64,000 nucleotides of DNA from Paenibacillus sp. NFR01 (GTDB taxonomy: Bacteria > Bacillota > Bacilli > Paenibacillales > Paenibacillaceae), in the NCBI RefSeq assembly GCF_900111565.1, contig NZ_FOIK01000002.1, positions 124,001 to 188,000 on the forward strand, written 5' to 3'. Position numbers and translations under genes: made by a program. The notes below the pieces were generated by a model. It was not told the origin of the DNA, did no database searches, and was given only the letters and a program-made list of their open reading frames with translations. This document shows positions 48,741 through 57,039 of the stretch, one piece after another (position 1 is the stretch's first letter; every line of letters begins with the position of its first letter).

Positions 48741-49649
48741 TTAACCTTTGATGCCCGAGTTTAAGTTGATGGATTGCACGAAATATTTTTGCGCGAACAA
48801 AAACAGCAGCAGCGTCGGAATAATCGCCAGAATGGCCGAGCCCATCAATTGTCCGATCATCCGGTAGTTGCCGTAGATATCCTGCAGAAGCAGCAGACCT
48901 GCGGTAACCGGCATTTTATCCACATCGGTAAACACGATGACCGGCCACAGGAAGTCGTTCCACGATCCCGTAAAGGAGAACAGCGCACACACGATAAGCA
49001 CCGGCTTGATCAGCGGAACAATGACCCGCAGGTAGATTTGGAAATGGCTTGCGCCGTCTACGTGGGCGGATTCGTCCAAATCCTTCGGAATCGTGCTCAT
49101 AAACTGCCGGACGAGGAAGATGTTACCCATACCCGCAAGTCCGGGAATAATCATTGCCCAGGAAGTATTGACCCAGCCCAGCGCATCGATGACTTTGTAG
49201 GAAGGAATGATGTTGACGACGCCGGGGAAAAACGAGATGCCCAGCAACGTGAAGAACAGCGTGTCTCTTCCTCTGAATTTCATCCGCGAATATCCGTAGC
49301 CGGTGATGGAAATGATCAGGACCACCAGCAGGGTGTGCATGGAGGCGATGAACAGCGAGTTGCCCAGCCAGCGCATGATCGGCGCGGTCGACGTATTTTC
49401 AAGAATGACGCGGTAATTCTCCATAATCCATTGTTTCGGAAAAAGCCTGAAGCCGGACGAGACGACCTCGCTTTGCGAACGGAACGATGTGGTAATGCCG
49501 AAGATGACGGGCACGATCCAAATAATGCATAATACGCCCAGAAAAAGATAGGCAATGCATTGGGAAATGCTGAGCCGTCCTCCTTTTTTATGAACGCCCT
49601 GACGTCCGACGGACGGATTCTCCAGTTGCTGAGCAGTTTGGCTTGACAT
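48741..49649 (-). CDS. ABC sugar importer permease, AraQ type
   Basis: A 302-residue permease with six helices and the loop ESAHVDGASHFQIYLRVIVPLIKP. The ATG at 49649 (MSSQTAQQ) is used because GGCAGG lies upstream; nine codons further upstream have no ribosome site. It pairs with the AraP-type permease. As in the other importer, no ATPase gene is present. Confidence 0.93.
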   Translation of the reverse strand: MSSQTAQQLENPSVGRQGVHKKGGRLSISQCIAYLFLGVLCIIWIVPVIFGITTSFRSQSEVVSSGFRLFPKQWIMENYRVILENTSTAPIMRWLGNSLFIASMHTLLVVLIISITGYGYSRMKFRGRDTLFFTLLGISFFPGVVNIIPSYKVIDALGWVNTSWAMIIPGLAGMGNIFLVRQFMSTIPKDLDESAHVDGASHFQIYLRVIVPLIKPVLIVCALFSFTGSWNDFLWPVIVFTDVDKMPVTAGLLLLQDIYGNYRMIGQLMGSAILAIIPTLLLFLFAQKYFVQSINLNSGIKG

Positions 49650-49704
49650 AGGACACCTGCCTTTTCGTAATTCCATTACGGGTTGATTGTCGCATAGCTC
49701 ACGG

Positions 49705-50589
49705 CTACGCTGCGTTTCGGTTCATAACGTAATATTGCAATGCCGAAATGACCAGAATGATCAGACCGAGCAGGACCGCCATCGCCGAGGCCATGCCTGC
49801 AATGGACTGTCCGGTACCGAAAGCCAGCTGGCGGATATACATCATGAGCACATGCGTGGACTGGTTCGGTCCGCCTTTGGTCATCATCAGCGGCTGGCCG
49901 AATACGTTAAACGCGCCGGCCGTCGTCATGACGAAGGTATAGATCAGCGGGAAGCGGATCGAAGGCAACGTAATGCTGGTAAACCTGCGAACGGCTCCGG
50001 CCCCGTCTATTTCGGCCGATTCATACAGATCTTTCGCCACGCCGCTGATGGAAGCGCGGTAAATGATCATATTGCCGCCGACGCCGCCCCAAATGGTGAT
50101 TACGATAATAATGATCCACGCATACGGCTGGTTGGCCGGCCACGATACAGTCGTGCCGAAGACGTTGCCGGCAATCCCGAGCTGTTTGTTGAACAGAAGC
50201 AGCCAGATCAGCGCGCCCGCGGAAATGGAGATGAGGCCAGGCACATAGAGAATGGATTGGATGACGCTCTTCATCTTGACCTTGCGGTGCTCCAGCGCGA
50301 CGGCGATCATCAGCGGCAGGATAATCAGAATCGGCACGCTCAGTCCGACGAAGATCAGCGTGTTCTTGAGGCCGTTATTGAACTGCGTATGAAAGGTCGA
50401 GGTACTGTCGAACAGGATGGTCCGGTAATTATCCAGCCCCACCCATTCCGGCGAGTTCATCAGATCCCATTTCGTAAACGAAGCGTAAATCCCGTAGATC
50501 GTCGGTATAAACACGAACATGGCAAACAAAATGATATGGGGACCGACAAAGAATGCGGGCGCGAAGTTGAATTTCTTTTTCATAGGCAT
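49705..50589 (-). CDS. ABC sugar importer permease, AraP type
   Basis: A 294-residue permease with six helices (PHIILFAMFVFIPTIYGIYASF near the start) and the loop ESAEIDGAGAVRRFTSITLP. AAAGGAG precedes two candidate ATG codons two residues apart. It follows the binding-protein gene after an intergenic hairpin. Confidence 0.94.
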   Translation of the reverse strand: MPMKKKFNFAPAFFVGPHIILFAMFVFIPTIYGIYASFTKWDLMNSPEWVGLDNYRTILFDSTSTFHTQFNNGLKNTLIFVGLSVPILIILPLMIAVALEHRKVKMKSVIQSILYVPGLISISAGALIWLLLFNKQLGIAGNVFGTTVSWPANQPYAWIIIIVITIWGGVGGNMIIYRASISGVAKDLYESAEIDGAGAVRRFTSITLPSIRFPLIYTFVMTTAGAFNVFGQPLMMTKGGPNQSTHVLMMYIRQLAFGTGQSIAGMASAMAVLLGLIILVISALQYYVMNRNAA

Positions 50590-50601
50590 TTCTCTCCTTT
50601 G

Positions 50602-50640
50602 GAATAAAGCAATGCACCGGGTCGGCGCATTGCTTTATTC
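50602..50640. other. Intra-operon stem-loop between binding protein and permease genes
   Basis: Perfect 14-bp arms GAATAAAGCAATGC (50602-50615) and GCATTGCTTTATTC (50627-50640) with an 11-base loop and no T-run. It occupies the same position as the hairpin in the other importer operon. Confidence 0.75.
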
Positions 50641-50658
50641 ATCATTTCCAGGGCGGTC

Positions 50659-51900
50659 TTATTGCTGGGCCGTACCTGAGCTTTCGGCAATTTTGTCCTC
50701 AACGTACTTCTGCATCGTCTGCAGCGTCTCGTCGATGTCCACATTGCCGCGGACAATATCATTGCAGTACGTATCTACCGCTTCGGCGACGTACGGATAA
50801 TATTTATAGGTATAGATCAGCAGGGACTGGATTTCCTTGTCGCTGGAAGTAAAGAAGGATTGCATATAATTTTTGAATTCAGGGCTTTCATTGACCTGCT
50901 TACTGGCCACGATTTGTCCGGCTTTCGCCCACTCGATGGAGTTCTCGCGGATGTATTCCAGGAACTTGCCAATGCCCTCGACTTTCTCGTCGGTTCTGTT
51001 CTTGTTCTTCAGCATCGCGAACATATGGGAAGAACCGCGGTTATAGAATTTGTCCGTCACCGGGGAGTAAATGTTGGTAACGCCGAAGTTCAGGCCTTCT
51101 ACCTTGGCATGGGCGGTCGAAGTCCACGTACCGTCGGTGGAGAACAGCACCTTGCCGGATTGGAACATCAGATAGCCGTCTTCGCCGAACGGAGTCATCA
51201 GGCCGGCGTCGTTGATTTTCTTCACGTTCTCCAGCGCTTGCTTCATTTCCGGCGTGTTCACCGTAGGTTTGCCGTCCTTCTCAACGTCGCCGCCGAGGTC
51301 TTTCAGCTGCGCCAGGATGACCCAGCCAAGCAAGGCGTCATTGACAACGTAGTCGCCTTCCGCCATCTTGCCTTGCAGGGACAGCATTTCGTCGATGGTT
51401 ACGACATTGTCGTCCAGGAAGGATTCGGCGCCGTATTTTTTCAAAAGATCCTTGTTGTAGTACATGACGTTGGCATGGATATCGAGCGGGATGGTATATT
51501 GCGTACCGTCGATGTTGCCTGTGGACCAGGCTTGCGGAATATAGTTATCCTGCTTGATTTCCGGCTGGGCTGTCGTAATGGCTGTCATCGGCTCCAGTAC
51601 CTTTTGGTCTACATATCCCGGAACACGGTCGGCGTGGATGATGGCCAGGTCAGGCACTCCTTTGCCGGAGTTCAGCACAGTGGAAATTTTGGTATACATA
51701 TCTGAAGTAACAACATGCTTTACTTTAATATCTGGGTTCGTTGCGTTATAGTCCTTTACAAGTTGATCCATGTAAGCTCCGTCGTCGCCGGTGAGCGGCG
51801 TCCAGAATGTAATCGTTTTCGAATCATCTTTACCGCAGCCTGCCAACAAGCTCGACATTAAAACCACTGGTAATACTGCTAACCCCCATTTTTTGTTCAA
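50659..51900 (-). CDS. Extracellular sugar-binding lipoprotein, arabinose system
   Basis: A 413-residue solute-binding protein. The lipobox LAGC ends a short signal near residue 22, followed at once by the binding fold (KTITFWTPLTGDDGAYMDQLVKDYNATNPDIKVKHV). The start is a TTG at 51900 after AGGAGGAG. It is the first gene of an operon containing two permeases, GH51 and GH43, so arabino-oligosaccharides are the likely ligand. The divergent ArsR-type regulator probably controls it. Confidence 0.94.
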   Translation of the reverse strand: MNKKWGLAVLPVVLMSSLLAGCGKDDSKTITFWTPLTGDDGAYMDQLVKDYNATNPDIKVKHVVTSDMYTKISTVLNSGKGVPDLAIIHADRVPGYVDQKVLEPMTAITTAQPEIKQDNYIPQAWSTGNIDGTQYTIPLDIHANVMYYNKDLLKKYGAESFLDDNVVTIDEMLSLQGKMAEGDYVVNDALLGWVILAQLKDLGGDVEKDGKPTVNTPEMKQALENVKKINDAGLMTPFGEDGYLMFQSGKVLFSTDGTWTSTAHAKVEGLNFGVTNIYSPVTDKFYNRGSSHMFAMLKNKNRTDEKVEGIGKFLEYIRENSIEWAKAGQIVASKQVNESPEFKNYMQSFFTSSDKEIQSLLIYTYKYYPYVAEAVDTYCNDIVRGNVDIDETLQTMQKYVEDKIAESSGTAQQ

Positions 51901-52057
51901 GCCTTTCTCCTCCTAAAAAGTGAATTAAATTAGTCAATCATCTACAAAAATGTTTTTGCAAACAATGAACCCTGAACTCCAAAATACCGCTTTCATTAAA
52001 ACCAATCCTTCAAGCTTCCATTTTATAACTTACTAAAATGATTAAAAAACATTTGAA

Positions 52058-52071
52058 TGAATTCGCTTACA
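52058..52071 (-). promoter_or_regulatory. cre-like site before the arabinose operon
   Basis: TGTAAGCGAATTCA on the minus strand differs at one position from the site before the other importer operon. The 458-bp gap (51901-52358) is very AT-rich and holds the divergent promoters; a TATAAT at 52304-52309 with TTTCTT 17 bp upstream could serve the regulator gene. No gene is seen there. Confidence 0.6.
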
Positions 52072-52358
52072 GTTATAAAATAACATATAGGAGGCCACCT
52101 GTAAATATATAAATGTAAATCTTTTTATGTTTTATTGAATTAAACTGTAAATACGCAATAAAAATCACAATATAAGCCCTATTCATCCTCCATATTCACA
52201 TAAAAACCTAAAATAAATCATTGTTTTCTACAAGAAACTAACATATTTTTATTCCGTTTCTACAAAAACAGGAAAAAAACTTTCTTTTACCCCTTAATTA
52301 GTTTATAATTTTATAAAATAATCTTTTTAAAGACGTCCCCGGAAGAAGGTACTGTGAC

Positions 52359-53276
52359 ATGATTTATATTAAAGACCTAATGAGCGGCATTGACATCTTC
52401 AAAGCGCTCAGCTCGGAAATCCGCATCCAGATTCTCGAACTGCTGGCCACCAACCAATCGCTTAACCTCAACGACATCGCCAAGAAGCTGAATCTCAGCA
52501 ACGGTGCCATCACCATGCATATTAAGAAGCTAGAGGAAAGCGGTCTGATTGAAATCGGCACTTCCGGCGGAAAACACGGCATTCAGAAAGTATGCTATTT
52601 GAACAAAGACAAGCTGATGGTCGATTTGCGCAGCAAAAAAGACGACAACCTATATGAAGTGGAAATCCAGGTCGGCCACTACAGCAATTACCAGGCCGTT
52701 CCGACCTGCGGGCTCGCCACTAAGGACAGCATTATCGGCGATTTTGACGAACCGCGTTATTTCGCCGATCCGCAGCGGATCGACTCGGAAATCATCTGGA
52801 TGGCGGAAGGTTTCCTGGAGTACCGAATCCCGAATTATTTGAAGGCCAATCAAAGCTTCCGCGAGATTCAGTTCTCCATGGAGCTGGGCTCGGAAGCGCC
52901 TGGCTATTGCGATAACTATCCGTCGGATCTGTTCTTCTATCTGAATGGCATCGAAATCGGTTCCTGGACCAGCCCCGGGGATTTCGGCGATACGCGGGGA
53001 ACGTTTAATCCCGACTGGTGGCCGCCCCATCTGAATCAATACGGGATGCTCAAGCTGATCCGGATCAATCAGGAAGGCAGTTTCATCGACGGCTGCCGCA
53101 TTTCCGATATTACGCTGGACGACATTAACCTTGATTACAAAAGCGAGCTGACCTTCCGTATCGCCGTGACCGACAAATCGGTCAACAAACGCGGCCTTAC
53201 GATTTACGGTAAAAACTTCGGCAACTACAGCCAGGATTTGCTGGCCCGCGTGCTCTACAACGTTCATGATGTGTAA
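52359..53276 (+). CDS. ArsR-type winged-helix regulator with a large C-terminal ligand-like domain
   Basis: A 305-residue regulator. Residues 10-90 form an ArsR-like winged helix (IFKALSSEIRIQILELLATNQSLNLNDIAKKLNLSNGAITMHIKKLEESGLIEI). ArsR proteins are usually about 100 residues; here about 210 beta-rich residues follow (IWMAEGFLEYRIPNYLKANQSFREIQFSMELGSEAPGY, SDLFFYLNGIEIGSWTSPGDFGDTRG), resembling a carbohydrate-binding beta-sandwich. No metal-binding cysteine pair is seen in the winged helix. It is divergent from the arabinose operon and is its probable sugar-responsive regulator. Confidence 0.85.
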   Translation: MIYIKDLMSGIDIFKALSSEIRIQILELLATNQSLNLNDIAKKLNLSNGAITMHIKKLEESGLIEIGTSGGKHGIQKVCYLNKDKLMVDLRSKKDDNLYEVEIQVGHYSNYQAVPTCGLATKDSIIGDFDEPRYFADPQRIDSEIIWMAEGFLEYRIPNYLKANQSFREIQFSMELGSEAPGYCDNYPSDLFFYLNGIEIGSWTSPGDFGDTRGTFNPDWWPPHLNQYGMLKLIRINQEGSFIDGCRISDITLDDINLDYKSELTFRIAVTDKSVNKRGLTIYGKNFGNYSQDLLARVLYNVHDV

Positions 53277-53348
53277 CTCGGAATAATTATCGCGCGCTTG
53301 ACCCACACTAGTCCTGTCTCCCATACCACCGAGAAGGAGTGTTTTTCA

Positions 53349-53507
53349 ATGCGTGAAGGATTGATCCCCGCCGTTCTTGGTACCGTCGTTACCGCTTCCA
53401 GCGCAGCGTTTCTCGGAAGCAGATATAAGCTGGCCGCCACTGGCGTCCTTGGCTTCGGTCTGGCGCATCTCGTGTTAGGTGCAATTGACTTGGTTGAACA
53501 CCGGTAA
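53349..53507 (+). CDS. Small conserved membrane-associated protein (52 aa)
   Basis: A 52-residue hydrophobic protein with two short helices (LIPAVLGTVVTASSAAFLG and LAATGVLGFGLAHLVLGAIDLV). It resembles small Bacillales proteins that are often labelled asparagine synthase by mistake; it is far too short for that enzyme. AAGGAG lies before the ATG at 53349, and a terminator follows. Confidence 0.75.
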   Translation: MREGLIPAVLGTVVTASSAAFLGSRYKLAATGVLGFGLAHLVLGAIDLVEHR

Positions 53508-53523
53508 AAGGTAAAGGAAGATG

Positions 53524-53568
53524 AAACGTCCCGTCCGGCTAGGATTAGCTGAGCGGGACGTTTGTTTA
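53524..53568 (+). terminator. Terminator after the 52-aa gene
   Basis: AAACGTCCCG (53524-53533) pairs with CGGGACGTTT (53554-53563), followed by a short T-rich run. Confidence 0.8.
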
Positions 53569-53571
53569 TGT

Positions 53572-53778
53572 GGCGGGAGTGGTTGCGGGAATGACTACGA
53601 GAAAAGCTGCGGGGATAGCTATGGGAGTGGCTGTGCGAAGTAGCTGCGGGAGCGGCTGCGCCGAGTAGCTGCGGGAAAACTACAAGTATAGCTGGGGGAG
53701 CAGGTGCGTGAAGACTGACTGGATTGTTGCGGGAATAGGGGCGGAGTGGCTGCAGCCAGTGACGGTGTTGCGGGGATA
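53572..53778. repeat. Degenerate short tandem repeat around GCTGCGGGA
   Basis: TTGCGGGA or GCTGCGGG motifs recur about six times between 53590 and 53775 with AGTGGCTG and ATAGCT variants between them, at irregular 15-40 bp intervals. One more GCTGCGGGA lies just after the next gene (54265). No convincing coding region is present between the terminator and the VOC gene. Confidence 0.6.
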
Positions 53779-53916
53779 GTGACTTTTCCAGAGGAGTTGC
53801 CATGTTACCTGCGCATGAACAATTTTCGGCGGCGCGGACAGGAACTCCGCAGTTCACCTAGAATAGTTAAGTCATCGGATGACAGATCGTCAAATGACAA
53901 ACAGGAGCTGATTGAA

Positions 53917-54264
53917 ATGATCAAAGGTTTCGGAGGCGTATTCTGGCGGACCAAGGATCTTGAGGGCACCAAAAAATGGTACAGCGATGTACTGAAGCTT
54001 GAAATCGGCGACTGGAACGGGACCATGTTCAGCCCCCAGTCGGGGAGCGAAACCGTTTTTTCTTTTTTTGCCGAAAACGACGCGTATTTCCCTTCCGATC
54101 AACAGGTGATGCTGAACTTCCAGGTCGATAACATGGATGAGACTTTGGGGCATCTGGAACGGCTCGGCGTTCCTTTGGCCAAAAACAAAGAGAGCGGCGA
54201 ATTCGGAACATTTGTCTGGATCAAGGATCCCGACGGCCGGTTGATCGAGCTATGGGAGAAATAG
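53917..54264 (+). CDS. VOC (glyoxalase/bleomycin resistance) family protein
   Basis: A 115-residue protein with two beta-alpha-beta-beta-beta units: FGGVFWRTKDLEGTKKWYSDVLKLEIGDWNGTMF and MLNFQVDNMDETLGHLERLGV...GEFGTFVWIKDPDGRLIELWE. The C-terminal DPDGRLIELWE is the typical VOC ending with the metal-binding Glu. The usual N-terminal metal-binding His is not evident, so it may be a binding protein rather than a metalloenzyme. The ATG at 53917 has AGGAG upstream; a longer upstream frame runs into repeats. Substrate unknown. Confidence 0.88.
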   Translation: MIKGFGGVFWRTKDLEGTKKWYSDVLKLEIGDWNGTMFSPQSGSETVFSFFAENDAYFPSDQQVMLNFQVDNMDETLGHLERLGVPLAKNKESGEFGTFVWIKDPDGRLIELWEK

Positions 54265-54387
54265 CTGCGGGACCGAGTGCTGCTTTACAGCCCTAGGCCA
54301 TCGCTTTGTCTAATAGAATAGTCACCTTTTCACTACTTAGCGGCACCTTGAGCCATTATTTTGCCTATGAGCCTCCTTTCCGCTGCT

Positions 54388-54806
54388 AACGGACACCAGA
54401 GACGTTATTTTGCCTAAAAGCCATTATTCCTCTTCTTAACGGACACCAGAGACGTTATTTATGCTCCGAGGGCTGTTTTACCTTTAAAAAGCTGAAATAA
54501 CGGCGCTCATGTCCGTTGCATTGGGAAATATATGAGTACACCTCAAATAGCGGCACTCATGTCCGTTAGCGGCTGGAACGCTCAGTTAAAACCCTCATGC
54601 TCATGTCCATTAGTGACTGAAACGTTCCATTACAAACCCATATGCCTATCCATATGCCTATTAGAGGATGGCTTGTTAGGTTTGCTGCCTCATGCTCATG
54701 TCCATTAGTTGCTGACTTGTCTTGTTGCACCCTCATGCTCATGTCCATTAGCAGTTGGGTTCTGTTAGGTCAATTTAGCTCCTTTATGCTCTCATATCCA
54801 TTAACG
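54388..54806. repeat. Array of about nine degenerate units related to AACGGACA/TGTCCGTT
   Basis: Forward units AACGGACACCAGAGACGTTA begin at 54388 and 54438. Inverted units AATAACGGCGCTCATGTCCG and AATAGCGGCACTCATGTCCG follow at about 54496 and 54546. Further TGTCCATTAG or similar copies occur at about 54605, 54656, 54700, 54743 and 54795. Spacing is 50 bp for each of the first two pairs and 43-52 bp later. A diverged copy may lie at 54338. The region 54265-54947 holds no supported gene. Confidence 0.8.
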
Positions 54807-54946
54807 GCTGGCAAGTCTTGTTTGCGGCCCACATGTCCATGTCATGCCCCATTTGCGCCGATCCTCCCCTCCCTTTAGGCACCGGCCTTGTCCATAGCTG
54901 CTCTTCGCACGCGCAGTTCCTCCTCCAATTACGCCAAATTTCACAG

Positions 54947-55003
54947 CAAAAAGCCCTTACCGCAAAGGATAAGGGCTGCCCAAAGCGTTCAACGAACGCT
55001 TTA
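54947..55003 (-). terminator. Terminator region after yqeM
   Basis: On the minus strand AGCCCTTATCC and the GGTAAGGGCT that follows form a stem ending in TTTTT; a smaller AAAGCGTTC/GAACGCTTT hairpin precedes it. Confidence 0.75.
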
Positions 55004-55004
55004 T

Positions 55005-55769
55005 TTATTTGATGGCCACGTAGAATAGCCGCTCCGCGCTGTCATCGGCGGCGACCCACTCGAAGTCGGCGTACACCGCCACCTCGCGGAATCCGGCCCT
55101 GCGCAGCGCCGCTTCCGTCCACTTCGGGTCGTAAGCGCGCTGGATATGCGTCTCTTCGAAGCGGCGGTAGAGGCCGTTGTCCTCCCGCGTAAAAATGGAC
55201 AGGTGATGCTCGATCTCGCAGCGGAATTCGTCCAGCCCGCATGTCCAGATATACGACACATCCCGCTCATCGAGCACAAACGGCTGCTCTTCGTCGTAGC
55301 GCAGCAGCGTGTTCGGATGGTGGACATCGAAGATGAATGTACCGCCTTCCTTCAGGCCGGCATAGGTAGCGGCAAATACCGCCTCCACATCCTCTTCCTC
55401 CAGCACGTAATTGATGCAGTCGCAGAACGACAGAACGGCGTCCACCGGCTCCGGCAGCTCCCATTCCGTCATGTCCTGCTCCACCCACTGCACGCTGCCC
55501 TCACGCAGCAGCCGCAGGCCCTGGGGATAACGCTCCAGTTTCTGCTGGGCCACCGCCAGCATGTCCGCCGATAAGTCGATGCCGGTCATTTGATAGCCGG
55601 CCCGGGCCAGGGGCAGCGTAATGCTGCCTGTTCCGCAGCCCAGCTCCGCGACCGTGCGCGGTTTACCGTGTTTGGCCCATGCCGTCTCCGCAAACTCCAG
55701 CCATCTCGGATACGGCATATCGGCCATTAGTTGGTCATACACATATGCAAATTTTCCATACGAAGACAT
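55005..55769 (-). CDS. yqeM: YqeM-like SAM-dependent methyltransferase
   Basis: A 254-residue class I methyltransferase. YGKFAYVYDQLMADMPYPRWLEFAE opens the protein, VAELGCGTGSITLPLARAGYQMTGIDLSADML is the SAM-binding site, and VDAVLSFCDCINYV is motif IV. Its place at the end of the yqeG-rsfS cluster matches yqeM of other Bacillales. The substrate is not known. It follows the CvfB-like gene after 26 bp. Confidence 0.9.
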   Translation of the reverse strand: MSSYGKFAYVYDQLMADMPYPRWLEFAETAWAKHGKPRTVAELGCGTGSITLPLARAGYQMTGIDLSADMLAVAQQKLERYPQGLRLLREGSVQWVEQDMTEWELPEPVDAVLSFCDCINYVLEEEDVEAVFAATYAGLKEGGTFIFDVHHPNTLLRYDEEQPFVLDERDVSYIWTCGLDEFRCEIEHHLSIFTREDNGLYRRFEETHIQRAYDPKWTEAALRRAGFREVAVYADFEWVAADDSAERLFYVAIK

Positions 55770-55795
55770 GCCTGCACCGCTTTCTCCAGCTGTAC

Positions 55796-56695
55796 TTATT
55801 CGTTCGAAGAATCTTCCTTCTGCGCCAGATGGGTCCAGTTCTCCTTCTGGGTGATAAGGCCTTCCTTCATCAGCTTGCCCAGCGCCCGCTTGAAGGCGGA
55901 TTTGCTGATACCGAAACGCTGCTTGATGATGTCCGGCGGCGTCGCGTCGGAATAGGGCATGGACTTGTCCGGACGGGAGTTCAGGAACTCCAGCAGCATC
56001 GCGGAATCCACGTCGCGGCCCACTTCCTTGCGCTGCATCATGGTCAGATTGACCCGCCCGTCTTCACGGATATGCGACACGCGCGCTTCAAACGTCTCGC
56101 CCAGGCGCAGCAGGCGGCTGCGCTCGGAGGAATGCACCATCCCGATCACGCCAAAGCCGAGTACTCCGCCGTCCACCAGCGCAAAGGTCCCCATCTGCAG
56201 CGGCTTGTACACCCGTGCAGTTACGGTTTGGCCTTTCCAGGAATCCGGTGCAGCGAAACATTTCGGTGCAAGCTCCTGCTCCCCGGCCAGCTTGGCGCGG
56301 AGACGCCCCTGCTTGTCATGCTCCATCAGGACGTAGACCTTGTCTCCGACCTGGGGACGCAGCTCGATCAGCTCCGGCAGCTCGTTCAGCGGCAGCAGCA
56401 GCTGGCGGCCCAGTCCCATCTCCAGAAAACAGCCCAGACGCGGATGGATATCGGCCACTTCCAGCAGCGCCATCTCGCCCAGCGTCAAATGGGGTTTCTT
56501 CATCGTTGCCGCGATCCGGTCTTCCGTATCGAAGAAGATGAACACTTCAACCTTGTCGCCCGGCTTCGGCTTGCTGCCCACCAGCTCGGTGTAATGCAGC
56601 ATCACTTCTTCGTCGCCCGCGCCTAAAAAATAGCCGTATGGCGAAACTTCGCGCCGGACCTCCAGCTTTTCAATCGTTCCCGCAATCAAACTCAT
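55796..56695 (-). CDS. cvfB: CvfB/YitL-like S1 RNA-binding protein
   Basis: A 299-residue protein made of S1-type beta-barrels (SLIAGTIEKLEVRREVSPYGYFLG; LLEVADIHPRLGCFLEMGLGRQLLLP; VRVSHIREDGRVNLTM-type third repeat at about 190-225) and a C-terminal winged helix (SDATPPDIIKQRFGISKSAFKRALGKLMKEGLI). This is the CvfB layout, known in staphylococci as a virulence regulator that binds RNA. Its start overlaps the rsfS stop by 4 bp, so it is translationally coupled inside the housekeeping cluster. Confidence 0.9.
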   Translation of the reverse strand: MSLIAGTIEKLEVRREVSPYGYFLGAGDEEVMLHYTELVGSKPKPGDKVEVFIFFDTEDRIAATMKKPHLTLGEMALLEVADIHPRLGCFLEMGLGRQLLLPLNELPELIELRPQVGDKVYVLMEHDKQGRLRAKLAGEQELAPKCFAAPDSWKGQTVTARVYKPLQMGTFALVDGGVLGFGVIGMVHSSERSRLLRLGETFEARVSHIREDGRVNLTMMQRKEVGRDVDSAMLLEFLNSRPDKSMPYSDATPPDIIKQRFGISKSAFKRALGKLMKEGLITQKENWTHLAQKEDSSNE

Positions 56696-57039
56696 ACCGT
56701 CTCCACAACCTTGGCGTCAGACCACAGACGCTCGATATTATAGTATTCCCGTTCATCCCGGTGGAAAATATGCACGATGACATCGCCGAGGTCCATCAGC
56801 ACCCAGCGGGCTGCGTCCATCCCTTCGATGCCGCGGATCATGCCGCCGGCTTCATGGACAACCTTGCGGACCTCGGTGGCAATCGCCTGAACCTGAGTGT
56901 CCGAGTTACCGTGGCAAATGATGAAATAATCGCTGATCGGCGAAACGCTGCGCAGGTCAAGCGCGACGACGTTCATCGCCTTTTTGTCATGGACGGCATT
57001 CAGCGCCAGTTCCAGCAGCTTGCTTGAATTTACACTCAT
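56692..57039 (-). CDS. rsfS: Ribosomal silencing factor RsfS
   Basis: A 115-residue protein that binds ribosomal protein L14 and prevents subunit joining in starvation. ALDLRSVSPISDYFIICHGNSDTQVQAIATEV and GMDAARWVLMDLGDVIVHIFHRDEREYYNIERLW are the typical conserved segments. It overlaps yqeK and the CvfB-like gene by 4 bp on either side. Confidence 0.97.
   Translation of the reverse strand: MSVNSSKLLELALNAVHDKKAMNVVALDLRSVSPISDYFIICHGNSDTQVQAIATEVRKVVHEAGGMIRGIEGMDAARWVLMDLGDVIVHIFHRDEREYYNIERLWSDAKVVETV

Noticed and set aside
53264..53857. A 197-codon frame with Ser-His-Arg repeats on the minus strand
   Set aside because: The repeats are the translation of the GCTGCGGGA-type DNA repeats, and the frame overlaps the antisense of the 52-aa gene.
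53746..54264. A longer 172-codon form of the VOC protein
   Set aside because: The upstream part is repeat-derived and lacks a ribosome site; the ATG at 53917 has AGGAG and matches the family N-terminus.
54388..54806. Possible CRISPR array or origin-type iterons
   Set aside because: Units change orientation and decay along the array, and no cas, rep or partition gene is near.
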